Positions 52,051 through 60,717 of a stretch of 64,000 nucleotides of DNA are shown here, one piece after another. The notes under the pieces were generated by a model that saw only the letters and a list, made by a program, of their open reading frames with translations, was not told the DNA's origin and did not search any database. Position 1 is the stretch's first letter, and each line of letters begins with the position of its first letter. The translations under genes and the position numbers were made by a program. Source of the stretch: Streptomyces xanthophaeus (GTDB lineage: Bacteria; Actinomycetota; Actinomycetes; Streptomycetales; Streptomycetaceae); assembly GCF_030440515.1 (NCBI RefSeq), contig NZ_CP076543.1, positions 186,001 to 250,000 on the forward strand. Reading direction: 5' to 3'.

Positions 52051-52903
52051 GGCCCAGGACGGCCTTCAGCGTCTGCGCCGTGGCCCGGGGGAACGCGGTG
52101 TTCCCGTTGTGGCCACCGGGGAACCCGACCGGCTCCGTGCCCAGTCGCGCCGCCAGCGCCAGGGCGCAGCGGTAGGTGTGGACCGTCGTCCGGGTCGTCC
52201 GTCCCGTCGCCGCGATGATCCTCGTGCCGGCCCGTGCCGCGGCCCGTACCGGCTCTGCCGGGTCCAGGGCGTCCGTGGTGACGGCCGTGAACTCCGTTCC
52301 GATGAAGAAGCCGAAGTTGGCCCGGCGGCGCGGAGTCAGCGGCTGGGGGGTGAGGCCGTCCTCGCTCTCGTCGTGCGCCGGGTCGATGCCCAGGTGCCGG
52401 GCGATCGCCGGGAACGCCGCCGTCAGGCCCCCGGCCGCGTGGACGTCCTGGATGGCCGTCAGCTCGGCGAGGTGCTCGGCGCGGTCCGCCCCGGCCAGCA
52501 GGTTCGGCATCACGGGCTCGTGCGCGATCAGGGTGCTCAGCAGGCCCGGGTGGCGGGCGACGGCCTGGAGGCCGATCGCGGCACCCATGCTGAACCCGGC
52601 CATCAGCGCCGGATCGTCGGTGACCTCGGCGAGCAGCCGGGCGACGTCGTCCGCGTGCTCGGCCATGGTGACGGGCCCGGCGGGGTCGTGGAGGGTGCTG
52701 CGCGACAGGCCGCGCCGGTCGTACGTGACGACCGTGAAGGTGTCGGTCAGGTACGGGACGAGGTCGACCGTGCGGTCCGCGTCGCCCTCGCCGCTCTGGG
52801 AGAGGAGGAGGACGGGGCCGCGGCCCTCCACCCGGAAGTGCAGGGTAGCGCCGGGGACGGCGAGGGTGCGGGTGACGGCGGTGGTGGCGGCGGTCTTGGG
52901 CAT
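52046..52903 (-). CDS. Alpha/beta hydrolase
   Basis: A 285-residue alpha/beta hydrolase, ATG 52903 with AAGGGGG upstream. VPGATLHFRVEGRGPVLLLS leads to the oxyanion region, TFTVVTYDRRGLSRS is the typical strand 4, and the nucleophile elbow is LMAGFSMGAAIGLQAVARHP (G-x-S-x-G, Ser). The catalytic His is probably in GFPGGHNGNTAFPRA. It is divergent from a MarR regulator with a 42-base dyad in the shared promoter, suggesting substrate-linked induction. Substrate unknown. Confidence 0.9.
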   Translation of the reverse strand: MPKTAATTAVTRTLAVPGATLHFRVEGRGPVLLLSQSGEGDADRTVDLVPYLTDTFTVVTYDRRGLSRSTLHDPAGPVTMAEHADDVARLLAEVTDDPALMAGFSMGAAIGLQAVARHPGLLSTLIAHEPVMPNLLAGADRAEHLAELTAIQDVHAAGGLTAAFPAIARHLGIDPAHDESEDGLTPQPLTPRRRANFGFFIGTEFTAVTTDALDPAEPVRAAARAGTRIIAATGRTTRTTVHTYRCALALAARLGTEPVGFPGGHNGNTAFPRATAQTLKAVLGR

Positions 52904-52961
52904 GGCGTTCCCCCTTGCTGAGGTGTCACCGGCGGGTCCGGCTGACGACACGACAGTAATC

Positions 52962-53003
52962 CATCTCAATAGATGTATCAAGATAGATGCATCTATTGAG
53001 ATG
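52962..53003. promoter_or_regulatory. Large MarR operator dyad
   Basis: Two 18-base arms, 52962-52979 (CATCTCAATAGATGTATC) and 52986-53003 (GATGCATCTATTGAGATG), match with one mismatch around a six-base centre. The right arm also contains the perfect palindrome TAGATGCATCTA (52984-52995). The MarR -10 (TACTCT, 53004-53009) directly follows, so binding would block its own promoter and probably that of the hydrolase. Confidence 0.85.
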
Positions 53004-53016
53004 TACTCTGCTGCCC

Positions 53017-53472
53017 ATGAACGGAGTCGAAGCGTTCCTCCTGGGACGCGCCCTCATGAAGATCGGCGAACAGGCGATGCCCCAGCCGAAGTCGGGACCG
53101 ACGGGATCGGTCCGCTCGGTGGTCGTCGTCCTCGGCGACGTCGTCTCCCACCCCGGGACCACGGTCGGCGAGATCGCCGCGCGGACCGGCCTGCCGCAGA
53201 GTCAGGTCTCCACGTCCGTGGCCCGGTTGGAGCAGGCCGGCTCGGTCGCCACGGAGCCCGACCCCGCCGACCGGCGCCGCCGCCTCATCCGGCCCGCCGC
53301 CGAACCGTCCGCCCGGGTCGCCGAGGTCCGGGCCACCACCATCGACGACGCCCTCACCGCGGCGCTGACCGGCCCCGACGGAACCGCCCCGGACCCGGAC
53401 ACCGTCCGCGAGGTCACGGCGGCCCTGGACCTCCTGGCCCGCGTGCTGACCCCCGCCGTCAGCGCCCGCTGA
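53017..53472 (+). CDS. MarR-family transcriptional regulator
   Basis: A 151-residue winged-helix regulator, ATG 53017, seven bases after TACTCT, thus probably leaderless. SVRSVVVVLGDVVSHPGTTV, GEIAARTGLPQSQVSTSVAR and LEQAGSVATEPDPADRRRRL form the winged HTH with the basic wing. No redox Cys, so it likely senses a small ligand. Divergent from the alpha/beta hydrolase over a large dyad. Its last 14 bases overlap the convergent SWIM gene. Confidence 0.9.
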   Translation: MNGVEAFLLGRALMKIGEQAMPQPKSGPTGSVRSVVVVLGDVVSHPGTTVGEIAARTGLPQSQVSTSVARLEQAGSVATEPDPADRRRRLIRPAAEPSARVAEVRATTIDDALTAALTGPDGTAPDPDTVREVTAALDLLARVLTPAVSAR

Positions 53473-55348
53473 CCGGGGCGGCCGCGGGGGCCGCCGCCCA
53501 GGACGCGGCGATCAGACAGCGTTCCGCCGCCGCCAGGTGGGTGGCCGCGGCCAGCCAGGCCCAGGCGTAGCCGTCGGGCGAGGGGTCGGCCAGCCGGCCG
53601 AACACATCGCGGGGACGGCGGTCGGCCTCGGCGGCGAGCGCGGCGGTCAGGTCCGCCGCCCCGGTGAGCCCGGCCCGGCGCAGCGGGCCGTACGAGGCGG
53701 CGGCCAGGGACGCCGTGCCGCGGGCCGCCTCGGCGACGGCGCGGCGGCCGCCTGCGACCCCGGTCTCCAGGAGTCGGCGCACCCGCCACAGCGGGGAGTC
53801 GGCCAGCGGGTCCGGGCCCTCGGCCGCCGCCGGGGGCGGTACGGGGGCGGCGGCTCCCTGCGGGAAGTGCGCGCCCTGGAGGCGGTCGTAGCCGAGATCG
53901 GCCCGGCCCAGCCATTCCTCGGGCAGCCGCAGCGTGTACTCCGCGCCCGGCACCGGGCCCACGGCCAGGGGGCGCAGCGTAGCGGTGCGGTCCAGGTCGG
54001 GGCGGCCCAGGACGCGCAGCAGGAGCCCGGGGTACGAGGCGATGCGGCGCAGGTTCTCCGTGTGCGCCAGCTCCGGGTGCGGATGCGCGGGCAACAGCCG
54101 CAGCAGGGGCGCGTCGGGGCGCGTCTCGCGTACGAGGAGGTGTTCGCCGGCCGCGCCGACGACGGTGACGTCGCAGCCGAGCAGCGCGGACCCGGCTGCG
54201 TCCGGGGCGGCGAGCAGCTCGGCGACGGCCTCGGCGGCCGGCCGGGCGAAGAGCGGAGCGGCGGGCCGTTCGGTCCAGGCGATGCCGGGCAGCGGGGTCG
54301 CCCTGACCCCGCGTCCGGCGCCGAGCCTGCCTTCCGGGGAGACGGTCGCGCCGACGATGCGCAGGCCGCCGCGGGCGAGGCCGGCATGGTCGAGGGCGGC
54401 GCCGCCGAGGGCCACGGAAGCCGAACCGGCTCCTCGGGCGCGGGCCAGGCCGCCGGGTCGGACGTCGGAGACCGAGTAGGGGGTGCCGTCCGGCGCCAGC
54501 AGGTGGGTGACCACGCCGCCGTATCCGGTGGCGGAGAGGACGGGTTCCCGGCACAGGCCGTGCACCTGGAGGCTGCCGCCGGGCGCGTAGGCGCGGCGGG
54601 CGGTACCGGTCAGCGCGGGGTCGGCCGAGCCGGAGGCCAGCATCCCGGCGGTGTGGAGGAGCTCGCGGAAGGCACCGGTGAGGTCGCCGAGCCGCTGGCC
54701 GGCCCGGCGTTCGCGGGCGGCGCGCAGGCCGCGTACGACCCGTAGGGCGGCCGCCTCCGCGCGCGGCAGCCCGGCGAGGCGGGCGGTGTGGGCGGCGCGC
54801 AGCAGCTCGGCCTGGACCACCGCTCCCCCGGCGGTGACCCCGGCGGCGAGGGCTTCGGCGGCCGCGTGCCAGAGGGCGCCGGCGGCGCGCAGTTGGGCCG
54901 TGGTGAGTTCCGGAGCGGGCGCGGTGGTCCCGGCGGGCCGGACGGGTTCCGGGGACCCGGTGGGATCGGCGGACTCTGCGGACCCGGTGGGCTCTGCGGA
55001 CCCTGCAGGACCGGCGGATGCGGCGGGAGCGGCCGCCGTGTCCGGCTCCGGCGGGCCGTCCGCGAGCGGGGCCGCGCCCAGGGCCGCGGCCCGGTGCAGG
55101 CAGCGGGGTGCCAGCAGGCAGCTGCACGTGGCCTGTTCCGCCGTGGTGATCGTGCCCGCCGGACCGGGGCTCAGCGTGACGAGGGCGTCCTCGCCGAAGC
55201 GGAGGGTGACCGTGCCGTCGGCCGCGAGGACGGCGCCCGCCGCGCAGCCCTCGGTGGCGGCGTCCAGCTTCTTGCGCAGGCGGGGGGTGAGGTTCTCGAC
55301 GGCTTCGGCGAGCACCTCGGGGGCGACGGGCGGCAGTTCGGTGCTCAA
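53459..55348 (-). CDS. SWIM zinc-finger protein of the MoxR-vWA operon
   Basis: A 629-residue protein starting at TTG 55348, which overlaps the vWA gene's stop as TTGA; GGAGAG is six bases upstream. The SWIM zinc motif C-x-C-x(n)-C-x-H is CSCLLAPRCLH beginning about residue 75, just after a short beta segment (VTLRFGEDALVTLSPGPAGT). A low-complexity Ala/Pro/Ser/Gly linker (about 95-145) follows, then 480 residues of helical and beta segments of no known type. SWIM domains bind DNA or proteins. Terminal gene of the operon; the partners are the DUF5682-like/vWA protein and MoxR ATPase. Confidence 0.88.
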   Translation of the reverse strand: MSTELPPVAPEVLAEAVENLTPRLRKKLDAATEGCAAGAVLAADGTVTLRFGEDALVTLSPGPAGTITTAEQATCSCLLAPRCLHRAAALGAAPLADGPPEPDTAAAPAASAGPAGSAEPTGSAESADPTGSPEPVRPAGTTAPAPELTTAQLRAAGALWHAAAEALAAGVTAGGAVVQAELLRAAHTARLAGLPRAEAAALRVVRGLRAARERRAGQRLGDLTGAFRELLHTAGMLASGSADPALTGTARRAYAPGGSLQVHGLCREPVLSATGYGGVVTHLLAPDGTPYSVSDVRPGGLARARGAGSASVALGGAALDHAGLARGGLRIVGATVSPEGRLGAGRGVRATPLPGIAWTERPAAPLFARPAAEAVAELLAAPDAAGSALLGCDVTVVGAAGEHLLVRETRPDAPLLRLLPAHPHPELAHTENLRRIASYPGLLLRVLGRPDLDRTATLRPLAVGPVPGAEYTLRLPEEWLGRADLGYDRLQGAHFPQGAAAPVPPPAAAEGPDPLADSPLWRVRRLLETGVAGGRRAVAEAARGTASLAAASYGPLRRAGLTGAADLTAALAAEADRRPRDVFGRLADPSPDGYAWAWLAAATHLAAAERCLIAASWAAAPAAAPVSGR

Positions 55349-58300
55349 CGGGACTCTCCACGGAGGCGGTCGCCCACCCAGCGGGCGAGGGCGAGGGGAC
55401 TGAGGGCGGCCACCGGCATCCCGGCCGCCACGAGTTGCCGCGCGACCGGGACCGAGTACCGGGGCGTCCCCTCGTCGTCGAGCGCGGCGCAGCCCAGCAG
55501 GTGGGCGCCGGAGGCGGCCAGCGCGCGGACCTCGCCGAGGAGCCCGCCGATCGGCGCGCCCTCCTCGAAGTCGCTGACCACGACGACGAGGGTGCGGCTC
55601 GGCACGGTGATCAGGGAGCGGGCGTGCGCGAGGCCGGCCGCGATGTGCGTGCCGCCGCCGACCCGGACCTCCAGCAGCAGGGAGAGCGGGTCCTCGACCC
55701 GGTCGGTGAGGTCCACCACCTGGGTGGAGAACGCGAGGAAGTGCGTGGACAGGGTCGGTACGCCGCCCAGCACGGCCGCGGTCAGGGCCGACCAGATGAC
55801 GGAGGCCTCCATGGAGCCGGAGACGTCGACGACCAGGATCAGCCGCCAGTCGGCCTCGCGGCTCGCCCGGGTGCTGAAGACGGGCCGCTCCGGGACGACG
55901 ACCACGCTGCCGTCGGCCCGGCGCCGGGTGTGCGCGAGGTTGGCGCGCAGGGTGCGGGCCAGGTCGAGCTTGCCGCCGGGCCGCCGGGTGGGGCGCGGCG
56001 TGGCGAGGCCGGACAGGGCCGGGCGCAGCCGGGTGGCGAGCTCCTTGGCGAGTTCGTCGACGAGCCGCCTGACCAGGGGCCGCAGCCGGGCGAGCTGGGC
56101 CTCCGGAAGCCCGCCTGCGAGGGACAGTACGGAGCTCAGCAGTTCCACCGAGGGCCGCACGGCCGCCGGATCGAGCTGGGTGAGGACGTCGGTGCGGCCC
56201 GCTTCGGCCGCTCCCGCCAGCACCTCCTCCCGTACATCGGCACCGAACAGCGCCTCCAGCTCCTGCGACCACTCCCGGGCGGTGGGGAAGGAGGCCTCCT
56301 GGCCGCCGCCCTGGCCGCGTCCCTGGCCGGGGTCGAGGTCGGAGGCGCCTTCGCCGCGCCCCGCTCCGTACAGCTCGTCCAGCGCGTGGGCGTAGCGGCG
56401 GGCGCCGGCCGGGAGCCGGTCCCGCTCACGGCCGAGCAGCAGCCGCCAGCGGTCGGCGGGGGCGAGCCGCGGGCCGTCGGCCCGGGGGGACGGCCCGCGC
56501 GGGGCCTCGGACACCTCGGCGGCCGGAACCGGAGTCGGCTCATGTGTCCCTGGCAGCGGGAGGGCCTTGAGGGCGGCGAGTCCGGCCGCGTCGGCCGCGG
56601 CCCAGAGGGCGAGCAGGGCGGGTGAGGCATCGAGCGCGAGGTCGATCCGGTCGCCGAGCCGCTCGGTGACGGTGTCGAGCAGCCGGTCCCGGGCGGCCGG
56701 TGACAGGGCGTCGAAGCCGCCGCGCAGGGCCGGGAGCCGGTCGAGGAAGTCCTGGTCGGCGAGGTGCTCGACGCGGTCGAGGAGCGGGGTGAGCGCGGCG
56801 GGCGAGGACTGCAGGAGGGGCCCCGCGGCGGTGAGCAGTCCGCCGAGCCGCCGGGTCAGGGCGCGCCGGCCGTCGGCGCTGCCCGCGCCGTCGATCCATC
56901 CGGCGGCGCGGCCTCCGAGCTCGGCGGCCGGGTCGAGGTCGAGCAGGACCCGTACGGCCAGGGCCGCGCCCTGCATCATCGGCGACGCGGTGGCGGCCAG
57001 GCCGGCGAGGGCGTCGTCCGTGCGCAGGCCCAGGTGGTGGGCGGCGGCCCGGTCGGCGAGGGCCACGAGGGCGGCCGCGTCGGCCGGGTCCTCGCTCCCG
57101 GCGAGGCCGGGCAGACAGCGCACGGCCGCTTCGAGGAGGTCCCCGGCGAGGTCCGCGGCGACGGTCCGGGCCGCGGCGGAGGTGCCGGGCAGATGACCGC
57201 GGTGGAGGGCCTCCAACAGGTCCAGGGCGTCGAGGAGTTCGGGCAGGGTGGCGGTCTGCGGCAGGGCGGTGGCCGCCTCGTGGAGGCGTACGTCGACCAG
57301 CTCGGGCAGATCGCACCGCGCGGCGGCGGCCAGCCCGGCGAGGATCTGCGCCGGGGTCGGCCCGCCGTCGGCGGCGGCGCGGCGGGCGGTGTCCCGCAGC
57401 GTGCCCGCGGCCGCCTGGGCGGCGGTGACCCCGCGCACCCCGGCGAGATCCAGCCGGGCCGGGACGGAAGGCGTCCAGGACAGCCGCCATTTGGTACCGA
57501 GGGCGGTGCCGTCGCCGGTGGCGGCGACGGTGAGGGGCTCCCCGTAGGAGGCGCCGCACACGAGGAGCCGCTGCAGCAGGACCTCGCGGCGGCCGTCGAG
57601 GGCGGAGCGGAGCGGGTCGAGGCGGATCTCGCGGGGTGCCGGGTCCTCGGGGGACGGCAGCCGCAGCGCGGCGAGTTCGGCTTCGACCGAGGGGCCGAGG
57701 CCGGAGCGGGGGGCGTGCGGGGTGATCCGGCCGCGGGCGGTGCCGACGAGCACGGCCTCGAGGGCGCGGGCCAGCGCCCGGCCGCGGCCGAGCGGTTCGC
57801 CCTGGCCGAGGACGGTGGTGACGGCTTCGAGGAGCTCGCCGCGGCCGGGCGCGGGCAGCGCGCGCAGGGTGGCGAGGTCGCAGGCGAGCCGCAGGGTCTC
57901 GGCGGCCTCGCCGGTGCCTGCGGTGTGCCCGGCGCGGCGCAGCTCCCGGCAGAGCCCGGTGACGGCGACGGAGGCGGCCTCGCGGACCCGGTCGGGATCC
58001 CCGGCGGCTTCGAGGACGGCCTGCTGCCAGCGGGGGTCCCGGATGCCGGCGGGGTACCCGGAACGGGAGTCGAGCAGGTCGAAGGAGTACGGCACGAACG
58101 AGGTGACGGCCGCCGCCGAGTCTGCGGCCGCCGCCCCGGAAGCGGCAGTTCCGTCGCGCCGGGGTCCCGGGACGACCGGGTCCGCCCCCAGGGCGGTGAC
58201 TGCGTCGTCGGAGCCGGTACCGGAGCCGTGGGCGGAGCCAGGCCCGTGGCCGGAGTCCACGCCGGAAGCGTGACCGGGGCCGCAGCCGCGGTCCGGACCG

Positions 58301-59445
58301 ACGGCGTCACCGGACCCGGAACCGGCGTCGGAGCCGCCACTTGGGGCGGAGCCCGAGTGGGAACCGAGGCCGGAGGCGGAACCGGAGCCGTGTTCGGCCG
58401 GCGATCCGGCGACGGCCGTGCCCGGGAGGGCCGGGGCGTGGAACGCGCCGATCACCGCCGCCACGCGGTGGCCCGCGGCGACCGCGTCGCCGATGACGCT
58501 CCGCATGTGGGCCTCGCGGGCCAGGTCCGTCGCCGGGACGGCGCTGCTGTCCGCGCGCAGCGCCCAGCCGACACCGAGCGCCGCACGGCGTACGGCCTCC
58601 GGCGTGCACCCCGGTGCGAGGACCTCGACGGCCCGGTCCCACATGTCGTCACCGTCGCGCCCCGTACCGGCGGCGGTCAGAGCGTCCGCGAAGGACCCGC
58701 CGGCAGGGGCGGTGCCCCGGGCCGGGGCCGTGGCCTGCCCGGAGCCCTGGTCCGGGAGCGCATCCCGGTCCCGGGCCGGGTCGGTAACCCCGATCGGGGC
58801 TGCGTCCATCGCCGGGGACGAACCGGGGTCCGAGACCGAGTCCGTGCCCGTGGCCGTGGCCGGGTCCGGGCCAGGAGCCGGTCGCGAACCCGAGTCCGGT
58901 GCCTGGCCCCGACCGTGCCCGGAGCCCTTGCCCGAAATCGAGTCCGTGGCCGAGGCCGCATCCGGGGTCCGGTCCGGGACCGGGGCCGGCGTCCCGGTCA
59001 GGGCCGGGGTCCGGTCCTGCGAGGCGGTGGCGTCCGGCGCCCCGGCCGGGGCCGCGGCCGGACCCGGGGGCTTCGCGGCCGGTTCGGTCCAGCCGCGGTC
59101 CGCCAGAGGGAGGTCGCAGCAGATGACGGCCGCGCCGGCCGCACGGGCCCAGCGGATCGCGGCCAGTTCCGGGGAGAAGTCCGCGAACGGGTAGAACGCC
59201 AGGCGGCCGTCCTCCCCCGTGCCCGCGAGGGCGACCGGGGCGACGGTCTCCGGGTCGGCGAGGTGCTCCAGCCAGGGCTGGAACTCCGCCGGGAGCTCGA
59301 CGCAGACCACGTCGGCGCCCGAGGCGTCCAGCAGGGCCGGGACCACCGCGGCCAGCGCGGGGCTGTGGTGGCGCACCCCGATGAGGTACGGCTCACGGGC
59401 CGCGGCGAGGACCTCGACCGTGGCGCGCGGGTCGGTGTGCGTCAA
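55345..59445 (-). CDS. DUF5682-like domain fused to a vWA domain, giant protein
   Basis: A 1366-residue protein starting at TTG 59445, overlapping the MoxR stop as TTGA, GGGAG upstream. The N-terminal region (EPYLIGVRHHSPALAAVVPA, VVCVELPAEFQPWLEHLADP and VAAVIGAFHAPALPG) resembles the DUF5682 / ChaN-like proteins, with His in HHSP and AFHAP that could bind metal. Two long low-complexity inserts (about 118-250 and 335-448, Gly/Ser/Asp/Pro/Thr) interrupt it. A large helical middle follows, then a vWA domain from about 1195 with MIDAS VVDVSGSMEAS, GGGTH and VVVVSDFEEG. vWA-MoxR pairing is the logic of chaperone-like complexes (RavA-ViaA, CbbQ-CbbO). Confidence 0.88.
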   Translation of the reverse strand: MTHTDPRATVEVLAAAREPYLIGVRHHSPALAAVVPALLDASGADVVCVELPAEFQPWLEHLADPETVAPVALAGTGEDGRLAFYPFADFSPELAAIRWARAAGAAVICCDLPLADRGWTEPAAKPPGPAAAPAGAPDATASQDRTPALTGTPAPVPDRTPDAASATDSISGKGSGHGRGQAPDSGSRPAPGPDPATATGTDSVSDPGSSPAMDAAPIGVTDPARDRDALPDQGSGQATAPARGTAPAGGSFADALTAAGTGRDGDDMWDRAVEVLAPGCTPEAVRRAALGVGWALRADSSAVPATDLAREAHMRSVIGDAVAAGHRVAAVIGAFHAPALPGTAVAGSPAEHGSGSASGLGSHSGSAPSGGSDAGSGSGDAVGPDRGCGPGHASGVDSGHGPGSAHGSGTGSDDAVTALGADPVVPGPRRDGTAASGAAAADSAAAVTSFVPYSFDLLDSRSGYPAGIRDPRWQQAVLEAAGDPDRVREAASVAVTGLCRELRRAGHTAGTGEAAETLRLACDLATLRALPAPGRGELLEAVTTVLGQGEPLGRGRALARALEAVLVGTARGRITPHAPRSGLGPSVEAELAALRLPSPEDPAPREIRLDPLRSALDGRREVLLQRLLVCGASYGEPLTVAATGDGTALGTKWRLSWTPSVPARLDLAGVRGVTAAQAAAGTLRDTARRAAADGGPTPAQILAGLAAAARCDLPELVDVRLHEAATALPQTATLPELLDALDLLEALHRGHLPGTSAAARTVAADLAGDLLEAAVRCLPGLAGSEDPADAAALVALADRAAAHHLGLRTDDALAGLAATASPMMQGAALAVRVLLDLDPAAELGGRAAGWIDGAGSADGRRALTRRLGGLLTAAGPLLQSSPAALTPLLDRVEHLADQDFLDRLPALRGGFDALSPAARDRLLDTVTERLGDRIDLALDASPALLALWAAADAAGLAALKALPLPGTHEPTPVPAAEVSEAPRGPSPRADGPRLAPADRWRLLLGRERDRLPAGARRYAHALDELYGAGRGEGASDLDPGQGRGQGGGQEASFPTAREWSQELEALFGADVREEVLAGAAEAGRTDVLTQLDPAAVRPSVELLSSVLSLAGGLPEAQLARLRPLVRRLVDELAKELATRLRPALSGLATPRPTRRPGGKLDLARTLRANLAHTRRRADGSVVVVPERPVFSTRASREADWRLILVVDVSGSMEASVIWSALTAAVLGGVPTLSTHFLAFSTQVVDLTDRVEDPLSLLLEVRVGGGTHIAAGLAHARSLITVPSRTLVVVVSDFEEGAPIGGLLGEVRALAASGAHLLGCAALDDEGTPRYSVPVARQLVAAGMPVAALSPLALARWVGDRLRGESR

Positions 59446-60602
59446 CGCAGGCTCCCGCGCAGGTCCCAGAGGCGGCGCCACATCGGCGAACCGTCCTCGG
59501 CGCGGCGCCGGACCGGGCCGTCCCAGTACCCCAGCAGGCGTCCGTGGTCGGCCGGGTCGTCCTTGCGTACGACGCCCAGCAGGTGCCCCGGCAGCAGGTC
59601 CAGCACGTCCCCGCCCGGCAGGTAGGCGGCGGCGACCCCGAGCGAGGCCGCCACCTGGACGGCCTCGGCGGTGGACATGACCGTACCGGGGCGCTCCACG
59701 TCCCAGCCCTCGGCGGAGCGGCCCGAGCGCAGGTCGCGGAAGACGGTGACGAGGGCGTCGAGCACGGCGTCGTCGACGCCGAAGGCGGCGCCGGCCCGCT
59801 GGACGGCGGCGACCGCCTGGCGGCGGATCAGGGTGGCCTCCGCGTCCGCGTCGGCGATCGGGGCGACGGTCTCGAAGTTGAAGCGGCGCTTGAGGGCGGC
59901 GGACATCTCCGAGACGCCGCGGTCGCGCAGGTTGGCGGTGGCGATGACGGTGAAGCCGGGGGCGGCGGAGACCACCGCGTCCTCGGTGGCGGTCAGTTCG
60001 GGGACGCTGAGCCGCCGGTCGGACAGGATCGACACCAGCGCGTCCTGGACCTCGGGCAGGCAGCGGGTGATCTCCTCGACGCGGACGACGCGCCCGGTGC
60101 GCATGGCGGAGAGCACCGGGGAGTCGACCAGGGCCTGCGAGGTGGGGCCCTGTGCGAGCAGCAGCGCGTAGTTCCAGCCGTAGCGGAAGGCGTCCTCGGT
60201 GGTGCCGGCCGTGCCCTGGACGGTGAGGGCGCTGGTGCCGCTGACGGCGGCGGCCAGGAGCTCGGACAGCATCGACTTGGCGGTGCCGGGCTCGCCGGTG
60301 AGGAGCAGGCCGCGCTCGCCGGCCAGGGTGACGACGCAGCGCTCCACGAGGGCGCGTTCGCCGACGAACTTGGGCGCGATGGCCAGCTTGGCGGGGAGTC
60401 CGGCGCGGCGGCGCCCCGGCAGCGCGAGCTCGGCTCCGTCGCTGCCGCAGACGAAGGTGACGACGGCGCGCGGGGTCAGAGCCCAGCCGGGCGGGCGGGG
60501 GCCGGGGTCCTGGGCGGCGAGGAAGGCGAGCTCGGCGGCGTGGCGCTCCTCGGCGGGCAGCACCTGTCGGGCGGCGGGGGCGGTTTCTTCGGTGACGGTC
60601 AT
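59442..60602 (-). CDS. MoxR-family AAA+ ATPase
   Basis: A 386-residue AAA+ ATPase. Walker A LLTGEPGTAKSM (103-110), Walker B VVRVEE (172-177, Glu in place of the usual Asp), sensor 1 FTVIATANLRDRG (N224), and SAALKRRFNFETV with the arginine finger. An N-terminal extension of about 75 residues precedes the core. MoxR ATPases remodel or activate partner proteins, often through a vWA-domain adaptor, here encoded next. ATG 60602, AGAGGA upstream. The stop overlaps the following TTG start, so the two proteins are coupled. Confidence 0.93.
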   Translation of the reverse strand: MTVTEETAPAARQVLPAEERHAAELAFLAAQDPGPRPPGWALTPRAVVTFVCGSDGAELALPGRRRAGLPAKLAIAPKFVGERALVERCVVTLAGERGLLLTGEPGTAKSMLSELLAAAVSGTSALTVQGTAGTTEDAFRYGWNYALLLAQGPTSQALVDSPVLSAMRTGRVVRVEEITRCLPEVQDALVSILSDRRLSVPELTATEDAVVSAAPGFTVIATANLRDRGVSEMSAALKRRFNFETVAPIADADAEATLIRRQAVAAVQRAGAAFGVDDAVLDALVTVFRDLRSGRSAEGWDVERPGTVMSTAEAVQVAASLGVAAAYLPGGDVLDLLPGHLLGVVRKDDPADHGRLLGYWDGPVRRRAEDGSPMWRRLWDLRGSLR

Positions 60603-60640
60603 CGGGTCCTCTGGAAGGTGTGGCGGGAGGTCGGTGCGGG

Positions 60641-60674
60641 GGCGCGGCGCACCTGCGGGCAGGTGCGCCGCGCC
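60641..60674 (-). terminator. Strong hairpin between the giant gene and MoxR
   Basis: A perfect 16-bp stem, arms 60641-60656 and 60659-60674 (GGCGCGGCGCACCTGC and its complement), in the 115 bases separating the giant upstream gene from the MoxR start. It may terminate or attenuate transcription, or set the ratio of the first gene to the rest; a downstream promoter within 40 bases is not evident. Confidence 0.65.
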
Positions 60675-60717
60675 GTACGGGGTCCCGGGCGGCCCGCGGC
60701 GGCCCGGGACGGCCGCT

